Shown: positions 18,611 through 26,495 of the stretch, in pieces | How the letters are laid out: each line of letters opens with the position of its first letter | How positions within the stretch are numbered: position 1 is the stretch's first letter | Assembly (NCBI GenBank): GCA_963784195.1 | Contig: CAWARA010000026.1 | Location: 1 to 44,806 of the forward strand | DNA length: 44,806 bases | Source: CAVQAH01 sp963784195 | GTDB lineage: Bacteria > Acidobacteriota > Vicinamibacteria > Vicinamibacterales > 2-12-FULL-66-21 | Direction of reading: 5' to 3' | The notes under the pieces: model-generated | What the model saw: the letters and a program-made list of their open reading frames with translations, nothing else | The model's database searches: none | Told to the model about the DNA's origin: nothing | Program-made: the position numbers and the translations under genes

Positions 18611-18646
18611 GTCGACTAGTCGTCATTCAGTCGACTGACTGTCGAC
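18611..18646. repeat. GTCGACT repeat cluster in a divergent promoter region
   Basis: GTCGAC occurs three times in 36 bp (18611, 18630 and 18641), within AGTCGACTAGTCGTC and the palindrome CAGTCGACTG. Related AGTC/GACT steps extend over the whole 95-bp gap. It lies between the divergent SDR and M20 genes and reaches close to the M20 start, which has no visible ribosome site. Confidence 0.6.
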
Positions 18647-18672
18647 TGCCAGACTGCTGACTAACGACTGCC

Positions 18673-19803
18673 ATGGATCCGTGTCTCTCTCTCCTCCACG
18701 AACTCGTGTCGATTCCGTCCATCAACCCGACTCTGGTGCCTGGCGCACCAGGCGAAGGGGCGATCGCCGGCGCGATCGCTGCGCACATGCGGCGGATTGG
18801 TCTCGACGTCACGATGCAGGAGGCTGCGCCGGGACGGCCGAACGTGATCGGCGTGCTGGAGGGCAAGGCGCCCGGCAGGTCGCTGATGTTCTGCGGCCAC
18901 ATCGACACCGTCGGCGTCGAGGGGATGGACGCTCCCTACACACCGACAGTGCGGGACGGCCGGCTGTATGGGCGCGGATCGCAGGACATGAAAGGCGGCG
19001 TCGCCGCCATGATCGACGCCGCGCGTGTGACCGCCGAGCGGGGACTGCCGAAGGGACGGCTGATCGTCGCCGCAGTCGCCGATGAAGAGTACGCGAGCAT
19101 CGGCGCTGATGCGCTGGTGACACAGTGGTCGGCCGACGGCGCCGTCGTCACCGAACCCACCGACCTGCAAATCGGCATCGGCCACAAAGGATTTGCCTGG
19201 CTCGAGGTCGAGACGCGCGGCCGCGCCGCACACGGAAGCCGGCCGAAGGACGGCCGCGATGCCATTCTTCGCATGGGCCGCATCCTTCACCGTCTCGACA
19301 GCCTCGATCGCCAGCTACAAGCGCGCGCGCCGCACCCCGTCATGGGCACGGGATCGCTGCACGCGTCGATCATCACCGGCGGGCGCGAGTTGAGCAGCTA
19401 TCCGGATCTCTGCCGGCTGCAGATGGAGCGGCGAACGATTGTCGGGGAGCGTGACGGACAGCCGCTCGAAGAAGTGCGCGCGATCCTCGCCGGCCTCGTC
19501 GCCGAGGACGCGGAGTTCGACGGCGCCGTCAGGCTGGCGTTCTCGCGGCCGCCGTACGAAATCGCCGCCGATCATCCGCTGCCGACGATGCTGGCGTCAG
19601 TCGCCAGGCCGTCGGGAATTTCGCCGTCGCAGGTCGGGATGAGTTTCTGGACCGACGCCGCGGTGCTCGCGGCGTCAGGCATTCCGTCGGTGTTGTTTGG
19701 CCCCGGCGGCGCAGGACTGCACAGCCGCGAGGAGTACGTGAACGTGGCGGATGTGCTGACGTGCCGGGACGTGCTGGCCGCGCTCGCGGTGGCGTGGGGC
19801 TAG
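18673..19803 (+). CDS. M20-family metallopeptidase (ArgE/DapE/carboxypeptidase G2 group)
   Basis: The 376-aa zinc peptidase or deacylase shows the family ligands in order: H in CGHIDTVG, bridging D in GSQDMKGGV, catalytic EE in ADEEYAS, an acidic ligand in VVTEPTDL and the final H in GAGLHSREEYV. The dimerisation domain lies between about 175 and 285 (GHKGFAWLEVETRGRAAHGS). Which amide it cleaves cannot be told: acetylornithine, succinyl-diaminopimelate and simple peptides are all possible, and no Arg or Lys synthesis genes are adjacent. The ATG at 18673 has no Shine-Dalgarno sequence because the repeat cluster lies upstream. Confidence 0.9.
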   Translation: MDPCLSLLHELVSIPSINPTLVPGAPGEGAIAGAIAAHMRRIGLDVTMQEAAPGRPNVIGVLEGKAPGRSLMFCGHIDTVGVEGMDAPYTPTVRDGRLYGRGSQDMKGGVAAMIDAARVTAERGLPKGRLIVAAVADEEYASIGADALVTQWSADGAVVTEPTDLQIGIGHKGFAWLEVETRGRAAHGSRPKDGRDAILRMGRILHRLDSLDRQLQARAPHPVMGTGSLHASIITGGRELSSYPDLCRLQMERRTIVGERDGQPLEEVRAILAGLVAEDAEFDGAVRLAFSRPPYEIAADHPLPTMLASVARPSGISPSQVGMSFWTDAAVLAASGIPSVLFGPGGAGLHSREEYVNVADVLTCRDVLAALAVAWG

Positions 19804-19809
19804 CGGACC

Positions 19810-19881
19810 GGGGCTCGGTGCTTGGGGCTCGGTGCTCGCAACGATTTACGAGCCCCTAGTCCCGAGTCCCGAGTCCCGACC
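19810..19881. repeat. GGGACTCGG-type inverted repeat between convergent genes
   Basis: GGGGCTCGGTGCTTGGGGCTCGG on the left and AGTCCCGAGTCCCGAGTCCCGA on the right are inverted multiples of an 8-9 bp unit around an AT-richer centre (ACGATTTACG). It occupies the gap between two convergent genes and could act as a terminator in both directions. The unit recurs inside the acyl ligase gene at 12510-12537. Confidence 0.6.
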
Positions 19882-19893
19882 GTATTCCTAGTC

Positions 19894-20193
19894 TCAGGCA
19901 GACTTCCGCAGCACGAGCCGCTGACGTCTGATCAGATGGCGGTGGGCATCGCCTTCGAATCGCTTGCGCGGGCCTTTTCCGTTCAACTCCCAGCCCGGTG
20001 TGTCGTGACCGCACGACGTGCAACGCATCATCACGCGCTTGCCTTCGAAGTGCAGGACCGAGTCGTGGCCGCGAAAGCCACAGAGCGTCTGACCGAGCAC
20101 CGCCATGGCGCGTCCGAACACCGTGGCGTCAGACGACGTCGTGGCCGGAAGTTCTGAGGTCGTCGCGAGTTGCTGGGGATAATTGGTAACCAT
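19894..20193 (-). CDS. Small zinc-ribbon-like hypothetical protein
   Basis: The 99-aa product is not assigned to a named family. The N-terminal 30 residues are polar and probably disordered. Then LCGFRGHDSVLHFEG and RCTSCGHDTPGWELN supply two Cys, one isolated Cys and His residues that could form one zinc ribbon. The tail is strongly basic (RHLIRRQRLVLRKS). The CxxC knuckle with GHDTPGW resembles small DNA- or RNA-binding ribbons. It appears monocistronic, with an AT-rich upstream region holding several palindromes, so it may be tightly regulated. Confidence 0.7.
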   Translation of the reverse strand: MVTNYPQQLATTSELPATTSSDATVFGRAMAVLGQTLCGFRGHDSVLHFEGKRVMMRCTSCGHDTPGWELNGKGPRKRFEGDAHRHLIRRQRLVLRKSA

Positions 20194-20277
20194 TGGCCCT
20201 CTCCCTGATCCTCCGTGTGACTACTGCTAGGACGCCGCGTGGAGTGACGATCCGCTCCCTGGCCGGCGGGCTCATGA

Positions 20278-20349
20278 ATATCAAGAGATATGCCACAGCT
20301 CGACCAAATGCCATAAGGCCTTCTAAATCAGATATTTAACTGATATATC
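20278..20349. promoter_or_regulatory. AT-rich region with palindromes upstream of the zinc-ribbon gene
   Basis: ATATC-AAGA-GATAT (20278-20291) is a perfect inverted repeat, and ATCAG-N8-CTGAT lies at about 20328-20344. CTGATATATC (20340-20349) is identical to the first ten bases of the candidate GntR operator at 6185. In a GC-rich genome this AT-rich stretch is the best candidate for regulation of the minus-strand gene starting at 20193. The remaining space to 20466 shows only a short GTGGGT-ACCCAC palindrome near 20430. Confidence 0.4.
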
Positions 20350-20466
20350 CGCGCGCCTGTCAGGATGGTAATTGTGTAGCGGTTTGGCTAAGTCGTTGTC
20401 CTCTGGAGGTGTGTCCGCCGTGGGCGGTGGGTGACCCACGACCAGAGTCTGGAGATAGCAAGAATC

Positions 20467-21402
20467 TTATCCTTCGCGCATGAGACTTTTGATGACAAAT
20501 CCGACATTTGCGGGTCTTTCTCCCAGCCGGCGCATGAAGTAGGGAAACCATTCGCGTCCGAAGGGAACGTAGACACGCATGCCAAAGCCCTCTCGGGCGA
20601 GCGCCATCTGCAGGTCGCGCCGGATGCCGAACAGCATCTGGAACTCGAACCGGCCGGCATCGATGTTCCGGGTGGTGGCGAACTCCCGCGTCGCCGCGAG
20701 CATCGCCGGATCGTGCGTGGCGATGGCCGGGTAGGTGCCTTCGCCAATCAGCACCTTCATGATCTCGATGAACGCGTGATCCACCTCCGGCTTCGATTGA
20801 TACGCAACGCCCTTCGGCTCCTTGTACGCGCCTTTCACCAGTCGGACGCGCGCCCCGAGCTGGTTCATGCGTCTGGCGTCGGCGACGCTGCGCGGCAGGT
20901 ACGACTGGAGGACGACACCGGCATTGCGGTATCCCTGCTGCCAGATGGTCTCGAAGATGTCGAGCGTCACCTGGGTGAAGGGGGAGTCCTCCATGTCGAT
21001 CCGCACGAAGAACTGATGCGGCGCGGCCGCGTCGAGGATCCGGCGCAGGTTGTCGACGCAGGTCGCGCGATCGATCGTCAGTCCGAGTTGCGTGAGCTTC
21101 AGCGACACGTTGCGCCCGATCCCGTCCGCGGCAATGCGTTTCAAGATCGACAGGTACGTGCGCGTGGCCTGATCCGCTTCGTTGATGCTGCCGACGCTTT
21201 CGCCAAGATAGTCGAGCGTCTGCGTCAGGCCGGTGGCTTCGATCGAGCGGGCGGCCGTGATCGCTTCCTCGATCGTTTCGCCGGCGATGAACCGGCGGGC
21301 AAAGCTGTCTGGATTGCGCATGCCGTAACGGGACGCCATGCGTTTGAGAGTGGAACTGCGCGCGAAAGTGTGAAAAGCAGCCTTGGAGGCGCGCTCGATC
21401 AT
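20467..21402 (-). CDS. putB: Proline dehydrogenase
   Basis: The 311-aa monofunctional FAD enzyme oxidises proline to pyrroline-5-carboxylate and passes electrons to the quinone pool. Its length matches the stand-alone bacterial PRODH. Family motifs include SLKLTQLG, FVRIDMEDS, RLVKGAYKE, the ATHDP strand and the C-terminal YVPFGREWFPYFMRRLGERP block that lines the proline and FAD sites. The ATG overlaps the TGA of the upstream acyltransferase gene by one base (TGATG at 21400-21404), so translation is coupled. No P5C dehydrogenase gene is in the window. The symbol follows the monofunctional type. Confidence 0.93.
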   Translation of the reverse strand: MIERASKAAFHTFARSSTLKRMASRYGMRNPDSFARRFIAGETIEEAITAARSIEATGLTQTLDYLGESVGSINEADQATRTYLSILKRIAADGIGRNVSLKLTQLGLTIDRATCVDNLRRILDAAAPHQFFVRIDMEDSPFTQVTLDIFETIWQQGYRNAGVVLQSYLPRSVADARRMNQLGARVRLVKGAYKEPKGVAYQSKPEVDHAFIEIMKVLIGEGTYPAIATHDPAMLAATREFATTRNIDAGRFEFQMLFGIRRDLQMALAREGFGMRVYVPFGREWFPYFMRRLGERPANVGFVIKSLMREG

Positions 21403-22535
21403 CAGTGGGTTCGTGGCACCCGCCGAGGACCCGAGAGCAGATGCTCGATCGTGCGCGCGTAATAGCGCAGCACCGTCCGCTCGCGAACCCGGAACCGTCC
21501 GCCGCGTTCGACGTAGATGATGTTCCTCGCGACGAGCCCGTCAGCAGCCTCGTCGACCGCCTGCGCTCCTGAGAAGACCGCGAGATTGGCATGAACGTTC
21601 GCCAGCGACTCGAGGAGCGCGTCGATTCGCCCTTCGAGATCGCGCCGCGTGATCGACGGCCGCATGGCAGCGGCCACCACGGCAGTGGGTAGCACTTTGT
21701 ACATCCGTCCGATCGTGTCGCGGATGTGATGCGCCAGCCCCATCACGTCGCGGCGCGACTCGGCGTCGTACTCGCGGAGCTGAATTGGCTGCCCGAAGGT
21801 GACGAACGCGCGCGACTGATATCCGACCGCGTAACGCACCATCTCGGCCACTTCGCGCGCAAACGGCCGCTGCCGGCGTTTGGAGCCCTGGTGGGCCAGA
21901 ATGTGGTCCTCCAGCACGAAGTCGTAGGCGACGGCGAGCGGGACGACTTGCAGTTCCTGGGTGTTGGCCTGCATTGCGGCGTGCAACAACCCTGTTTTCG
22001 GCGCTTTCAGCTCGCCGGAGTAGCTCCGTCCGCCTTCGATGTAGAAGAGCAGATCGTGGCGCTGCAGCAGCTCCGCGACGTAAGCCTTTAGCGTGACGAG
22101 GTAGGCAGGGTCTTTCGTGTTGCGCCGGATCGGGATCGCGCCAGTGACGTGACGGTGAATGAGGCCGAGCGGACCGCCGAAGAGGTTGATCCCGGCAGCG
22201 ATAATCGGCGGCCTGACCCCGTTGTCGTCGAGCACCAGCGGTTCGACCAGGTAATCGAGGTGGCTCTTGTGATTCGAGATATATATCGTCCGACCGTGCA
22301 GCGTGGCGGCACGCGCGATCTCGACACCCTCTTCACGGCGCTCGATCTTGCGAAGGATGGGATAGAGCGGATGCTTGAGTGCGCGATAGATCGGATAGCG
22401 CTGCGTTGTGCGGAGCTCATCCAGGTACGCGTGAATACGCTCCCTGGCTTGCAGCTCGGACTGGCCATGCCCGGCCCGCAGATACTTCGCAACGTCTTCA
22501 CGCGCGAGCACTGCCTGGGTGATCTCGTCAAGCAT
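21402..22535 (-). CDS. Glycerol-3-phosphate acyltransferase-like protein, short PlsB type
   Basis: The 377-aa product carries the four acyltransferase blocks of the PlsB/DHAPAT group: NHKSHLDYL (HX4D), GAIPIRRNTKD, FYIEGGRSYSGE and VVPLAVAYD. E. coli PlsB has about 807 residues, so this is the short form lacking the N-terminal membrane extension. It would place the first acyl chain on glycerol-3-phosphate, or on a related acceptor. It is coupled to proline dehydrogenase downstream and separated from isocitrate dehydrogenase upstream by the palindromic element. With the ligase/acyltransferase fusion at 10.4-13 kb it is one of two lipid acyltransferases in the window. Confidence 0.88.
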   Translation of the reverse strand: MLDEITQAVLAREDVAKYLRAGHGQSELQARERIHAYLDELRTTQRYPIYRALKHPLYPILRKIERREEGVEIARAATLHGRTIYISNHKSHLDYLVEPLVLDDNGVRPPIIAAGINLFGGPLGLIHRHVTGAIPIRRNTKDPAYLVTLKAYVAELLQRHDLLFYIEGGRSYSGELKAPKTGLLHAAMQANTQELQVVPLAVAYDFVLEDHILAHQGSKRRQRPFAREVAEMVRYAVGYQSRAFVTFGQPIQLREYDAESRRDVMGLAHHIRDTIGRMYKVLPTAVVAAAMRPSITRRDLEGRIDALLESLANVHANLAVFSGAQAVDEAADGLVARNIIYVERGGRFRVRERTVLRYYARTIEHLLSGPRRVPRTH

Positions 22536-22564
22536 GACGGGGCGAGTTTAGCACGTGGAGCAGA

Positions 22565-22914
22565 CGGAGGGGACGGAGGAAACGGGAACGGAGGGGACGG
22601 AGGACACGGAACAAGCTTCAAAAACGGAGACACGGAGACACGGAGGTTACACTCAAGTCGGCGTTCCGAGCCGATGCCGGCCCGGCCATCGGCCGGGCCG
22701 AGCGATCAATCGACGTCCCGTGGGCACAAGCTGCGGTTGACGGGTGGGCAGCTTGCGCCCGCGGGGCGTCGATTGATCGCCCGCCGCGCACGCGCGGCGG
22801 CATCGGCTGCAGGTCGTCGATTGCCGGTGTCCACTCCGTGTCCTCCGTGTCTCCGTTTTTGAAGTTCGTTCCGTGTCCTCCGTCCCCTCCGTCCCGTTTC
22901 CTCCGTCCCCTCCG
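22565..22914 (-). repeat. Long palindromic element with cloverleaf head, copy 2
   Basis: This fills most of the 389 bp between isocitrate dehydrogenase and the acyltransferase, both on the minus strand. The outer arms, about 75-80 bp (22565-22645 and 22829-22914), are near-perfect inverted repeats of CGGAGGGGACGGAGG-type units with CTTCAAAAACGGAGACACGG. The inner closing stem is AGCCGATGCCG (22669-22679) with 22798-22808. The hairpins on the plus strand are GGCCCGGCC (22679-22699), the 33-bp stem 22702-22734/22748-22780 and CCGCCGCGC (about 22781-22800). Read on the minus strand, the hairpin order equals that of copy 1. Confidence 0.85.
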
Positions 22915-22924
22915 CTCCCTCGGC

Positions 22925-23916
<992 letters not shown>

Positions 23917-23929
<13 letters not shown>

Positions 23930-24387
23930 GAGAGCTCCCGGAGTCTGGTTGCGAGCCGGGCCGCCACCTGTTCGAGCAGCGTGCGGTCGTCGGCGCCGAA
24001 TGCCGCCAGCTGATCGCTGTCCACATCGATCTCGCCGAGCACGTTCCCGTCGTCCATGATCGGCACGACGATCTCCGACTTCGTCTCCGCGCTGCAGGCC
24101 AGATAGCGCGGGTCCGCACTCACGTCGTCGACGATGATGGTGGCCTTCTCGGCGGCCGCTGCGCCGCAGATGCCTCGCCCGAGAGGAATCCGCGTGTGCG
24201 GTGATGGCTTGCCTTCGAAAGGTCCGAGCACGAGCTCGTTGCCATAGAGAAGGTAGATGCCCACCCAGGTGTAGTTCGGCAAATCCGCCTTGAGCTGGCG
24301 CACCACGATTTGCATCGCCCGTGTGGCATCCGCTTCGGCGGCGATTGCCGTTTCGATCGCCTTCAATGTCGTCCCGTACTGCTTCAA
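23917..24387 (-). CDS. GAF-domain protein, similar to free methionine-(R)-sulfoxide reductase
   Basis: The TTG at 24387 is chosen because AGGAGA lies 6-11 bases upstream (24394-24399) and KQYGTTLKAIETAIA begins the domain. The 156-aa product is a single GAF domain with IPLGRGICGAAAAEKATII, DVSADPRYLACSAETKSEIVVPI and GEIDVDSDQLAAF. Two of the three Cys of fRMsr enzymes are kept (GICG and LACS). The earlier one is replaced (KPSPHTRI where family members have a Cys before the RIP segment). It may still reduce free methionine-R-sulfoxide with the remaining pair, or it may be a sensor. The ribosome site overlaps the stop of the upstream DUF4149 gene, so translation is coupled. Confidence 0.82.
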
Positions 24388-24398
24388 GGGCCGTCTCC

Positions 24399-24887
24399 TT
24401 ACTCTCTTGCTTCGAAAACCAACAGAATGAGCCCGCCAACCATCGTCACGAGCTGCAGTGCGGTCGACTGGCCGTGGAGCTGGCCGAACGCGATGCGTCG
24501 CGGATCGGTCGCGTCGAGGTTCGACGGCGCGCCGCCGATGTCCGCGCGGAGCTGCTCGATCCGGGAAGACACGATCAACCCGGAATAGAGCGTGGCCGCG
24601 AGCATGATCCCGGCGATGGCGACGCGTGCGGCAAAGCGCCGCGGTCGCGGGCCGAGCACCGCGCGAGCGATGAGCCCGCCAATCACGACGACGGCACAGC
24701 CGTAGGCGACCAGGTGAAACCGGCGCAGAATCTCTCCGAAGATGGCCCCGGAGAGAACCCGGCCGTCGGTGACCTGGCGAAGGCTGACGACGTCGAAGAT
24801 TGCCGGCGCCGCGATTGCGCCAAGGGCCACAAGCCCGCCGAACCAGACTGCGAGTGCCAGCAGACCGGCAAACCGGAGCGCAAGCAT
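24399..24887 (-). CDS. DUF4149-type membrane protein
   Basis: The 162-aa protein has four predicted transmembrane helices: near 5-27 (LLALAVWFGGLVALGAIAAP), 58-80, 88-105 and 137-157 (LVTMVGGLILLVFEA). The WFGG motif in the first helix, AAPAIFDV after it and the FGQLHGQSTALQL segment before the last are hallmarks of DUF4149. The function of the family is unknown. It opens the probable operon DUF4149-GAF-isocitrate dehydrogenase. No ribosome site precedes the ATG, and a TATAAT box lies six bases upstream, so the mRNA may be leaderless. Confidence 0.83.
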   Translation of the reverse strand: MLALRFAGLLALAVWFGGLVALGAIAAPAIFDVVSLRQVTDGRVLSGAIFGEILRRFHLVAYGCAVVVIGGLIARAVLGPRPRRFAARVAIAGIMLAATLYSGLIVSSRIEQLRADIGGAPSNLDATDPRRIAFGQLHGQSTALQLVTMVGGLILLVFEARE

Positions 24888-24893
24888 CCAATT

Positions 24894-24899
24894 ATTATA
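24894..24899 (-). promoter_or_regulatory. TATAAT box directly before the DUF4149 start
   Basis: A perfect TATAAT on the minus strand ends seven bases from the ATG at 24887, which would put the transcription start at or next to the start codon. No good -35 box is seen 16-18 bp upstream. Confidence 0.4.
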
Positions 24900-24947
24900 G
24901 TTGACGGATTTTGCGGCCGTGCTTGCGCGCCGTGTGACTCACCAGTG

Positions 24948-26414
24948 ATGCCGACGATCGAGTGGCTGTCGTGGAATACGGATGCCTTTGCCCGCGCGCG
25001 CGGCGAAGGCAAGCCGATCCTGCTGTCGCTCTCGGCATCCTGGTGTCACTGGTGCCACGAGATGGATCGCACCACCTACAGCGAGCCGGGCGTGGTCGCC
25101 CTCGTGGAGGCGTCGTTCGTGCCGGTTCGCGTGGATGCGGACCGGCGGCCGGACATCAGCGAGCGCTATCAAATTGGTGGTCTTCCGACGACGGCCTTTC
25201 TGACGGTCGACGGGGACGTCATTGCCGGCGCCAACTACATACCTCCGGATCGCATGAGCGGTGTGCTCGAGCAGGTCGCGCGCGCGTTTGCCGGACGCCA
25301 GCAGGAACTGGCCGCCCGCGCCGGCTTCAGTCCCTTCACGGATACGAGGGTCATGGATGCCGATGCGACGCTCGATCGCATCCTCGTGCACGTGTTCGAG
25401 ACCTACGACGAAGAATTCGGCGGGTTCGGAACGGAACCGAAGTTTCCGCTGACCGCCCCCATCCTGCTCGCGCTCGACATCTACAAGCGGTCGGGCGACG
25501 AGCGCATGCGGTCGATTGCCGAAACGACGCTGGACGCGATGGCGGACGGAGGACTGTACGACGAGGTTGATGGCGGATTCTTCCGCTATGCAACCACGCG
25601 GGACTGGCAGCTGCCGCACGACGAGAAGCTGCTCGACGTCAACGCTGCGCTGCTGAGCCTCTACGTGCGCGCGGCGGAGGTGCTCGAATCCGATCGATAC
25701 CGGACACTCGCGGCCGCGCTCGTCCGCTACGCGGGAATCTGGCTCGCCGATCCTGACGGCGGCTGGTGGGGATCGCAGTGCGCCGATCGCGACTACTACG
25801 CGCTGCCAACCGCCGACGCGCGTCGCGCTGCGCGGCCGCCCGCTGTCGACGATACGCTGTATGCCGGCTGGAACAGCGCGATGGTGTCGGCGCATCTGCA
25901 AGCCGCCCAGCTGCTCGCCGATTCGAGCACCGGAGAAGCGGCGATGGCCTCGCTCGAGCGGATTTTCTCGCGGTGCTACGCACCCGGCGGCGGAATCGCA
26001 CACTATTTCGATGGCCACGCGCAGATACGAGGATTGCTCGACGATCAGGTTCTGGCCATCGAGGCTGCCCTCGATGCGTACGAAGCCACGGGCAACATCA
26101 CCTACGAGATGGTGGCGGAGGAAGTCGGTCACTTCATGGTGCGCGCACTGTGGGATGGGGAAGAGGGTGGATTCATCGACCGTGCGAGCCCCAGCGAGGC
26201 GGAAGATGTCGGGCTGCTGCGCACGAGGTTGAAACCGTTCGTGTCGAATTGCGAAGCGGCCCGGGTGCTGCTGAGGCTCGATGCGCACTCGGGGAACCAC
26301 GAGTTCGGCGAGAAAGCACGGGCTGCGCTGGCACTCATGCATCCGCTGGCCGCCAATCGCGGACCGCAGTCCGCACACTACCTGCTCGCGGTGCGTGACG
26401 CACGTATCCGGTGA
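24948..26414 (+). CDS. Thioredoxin-like DUF255 / YyaL-type protein, short form
   Basis: The 488-aa product starts at MPTIEWLSWNTDAFARA; upstream frame extension lies in the DUF4149 gene. Residues about 1-110 form a thioredoxin-like domain with WCHWCHEM (the CxxC of the SPATA20/YyaL group) and a cis-Pro loop in GGLPTTAF. The rest is an alpha/alpha barrel resembling N-acylglucosamine 2-epimerase/glycanase folds, with GGFGTEPKFPL, GGLYDEVDGGFFRYATT, the HDEKLLDVNAALL motif and GWNSAMVSA. Usual YyaL proteins are about 650-700 aa, so some barrel helices may be missing or shortened. The activity is unknown. It is divergent from the DUF4149 operon, with 60 bp between starts. Confidence 0.88.
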   Translation: MPTIEWLSWNTDAFARARGEGKPILLSLSASWCHWCHEMDRTTYSEPGVVALVEASFVPVRVDADRRPDISERYQIGGLPTTAFLTVDGDVIAGANYIPPDRMSGVLEQVARAFAGRQQELAARAGFSPFTDTRVMDADATLDRILVHVFETYDEEFGGFGTEPKFPLTAPILLALDIYKRSGDERMRSIAETTLDAMADGGLYDEVDGGFFRYATTRDWQLPHDEKLLDVNAALLSLYVRAAEVLESDRYRTLAAALVRYAGIWLADPDGGWWGSQCADRDYYALPTADARRAARPPAVDDTLYAGWNSAMVSAHLQAAQLLADSSTGEAAMASLERIFSRCYAPGGGIAHYFDGHAQIRGLLDDQVLAIEAALDAYEATGNITYEMVAEEVGHFMVRALWDGEEGGFIDRASPSEAEDVGLLRTRLKPFVSNCEAARVLLRLDAHSGNHEFGEKARAALALMHPLAANRGPQSAHYLLAVRDARIR

Positions 26415-26446
26415 TAGACTTTTCGATGCTTCGAACGCTGTTCGGC

Positions 26447-26465
26447 TGTCAGGTATCAGCTGACA
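26447..26465. promoter_or_regulatory. Inverted repeat upstream of transketolase
   Basis: TGTCAG-GTATCAG-CTGACA lies 31 bp before the transketolase ATG. It is a candidate operator or a short leader hairpin; there is no T-run after it, so it is not an intrinsic terminator. Confidence 0.35.
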
Positions 26466-26495
26466 CCAGAAGAACCTAACGCTGCGAGCTGATTC

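Noticed and set aside
20278..20349. Riboswitch or attenuator upstream of the zinc-ribbon gene
   Set aside because: The palindromes are short and AT-rich, without a recognisable aptamer core or a terminator with T-run; protein binding sites are the simpler reading.
14397..22914. Flip-flop inversion of the inner part of the palindromic element, as in viral terminal repeats
   Set aside because: The two copies appear with swapped side hairpins only on the plus strand; when copy 2 is read on the minus strand, lead-in and hairpin order agree, so a whole-element inversion is enough.
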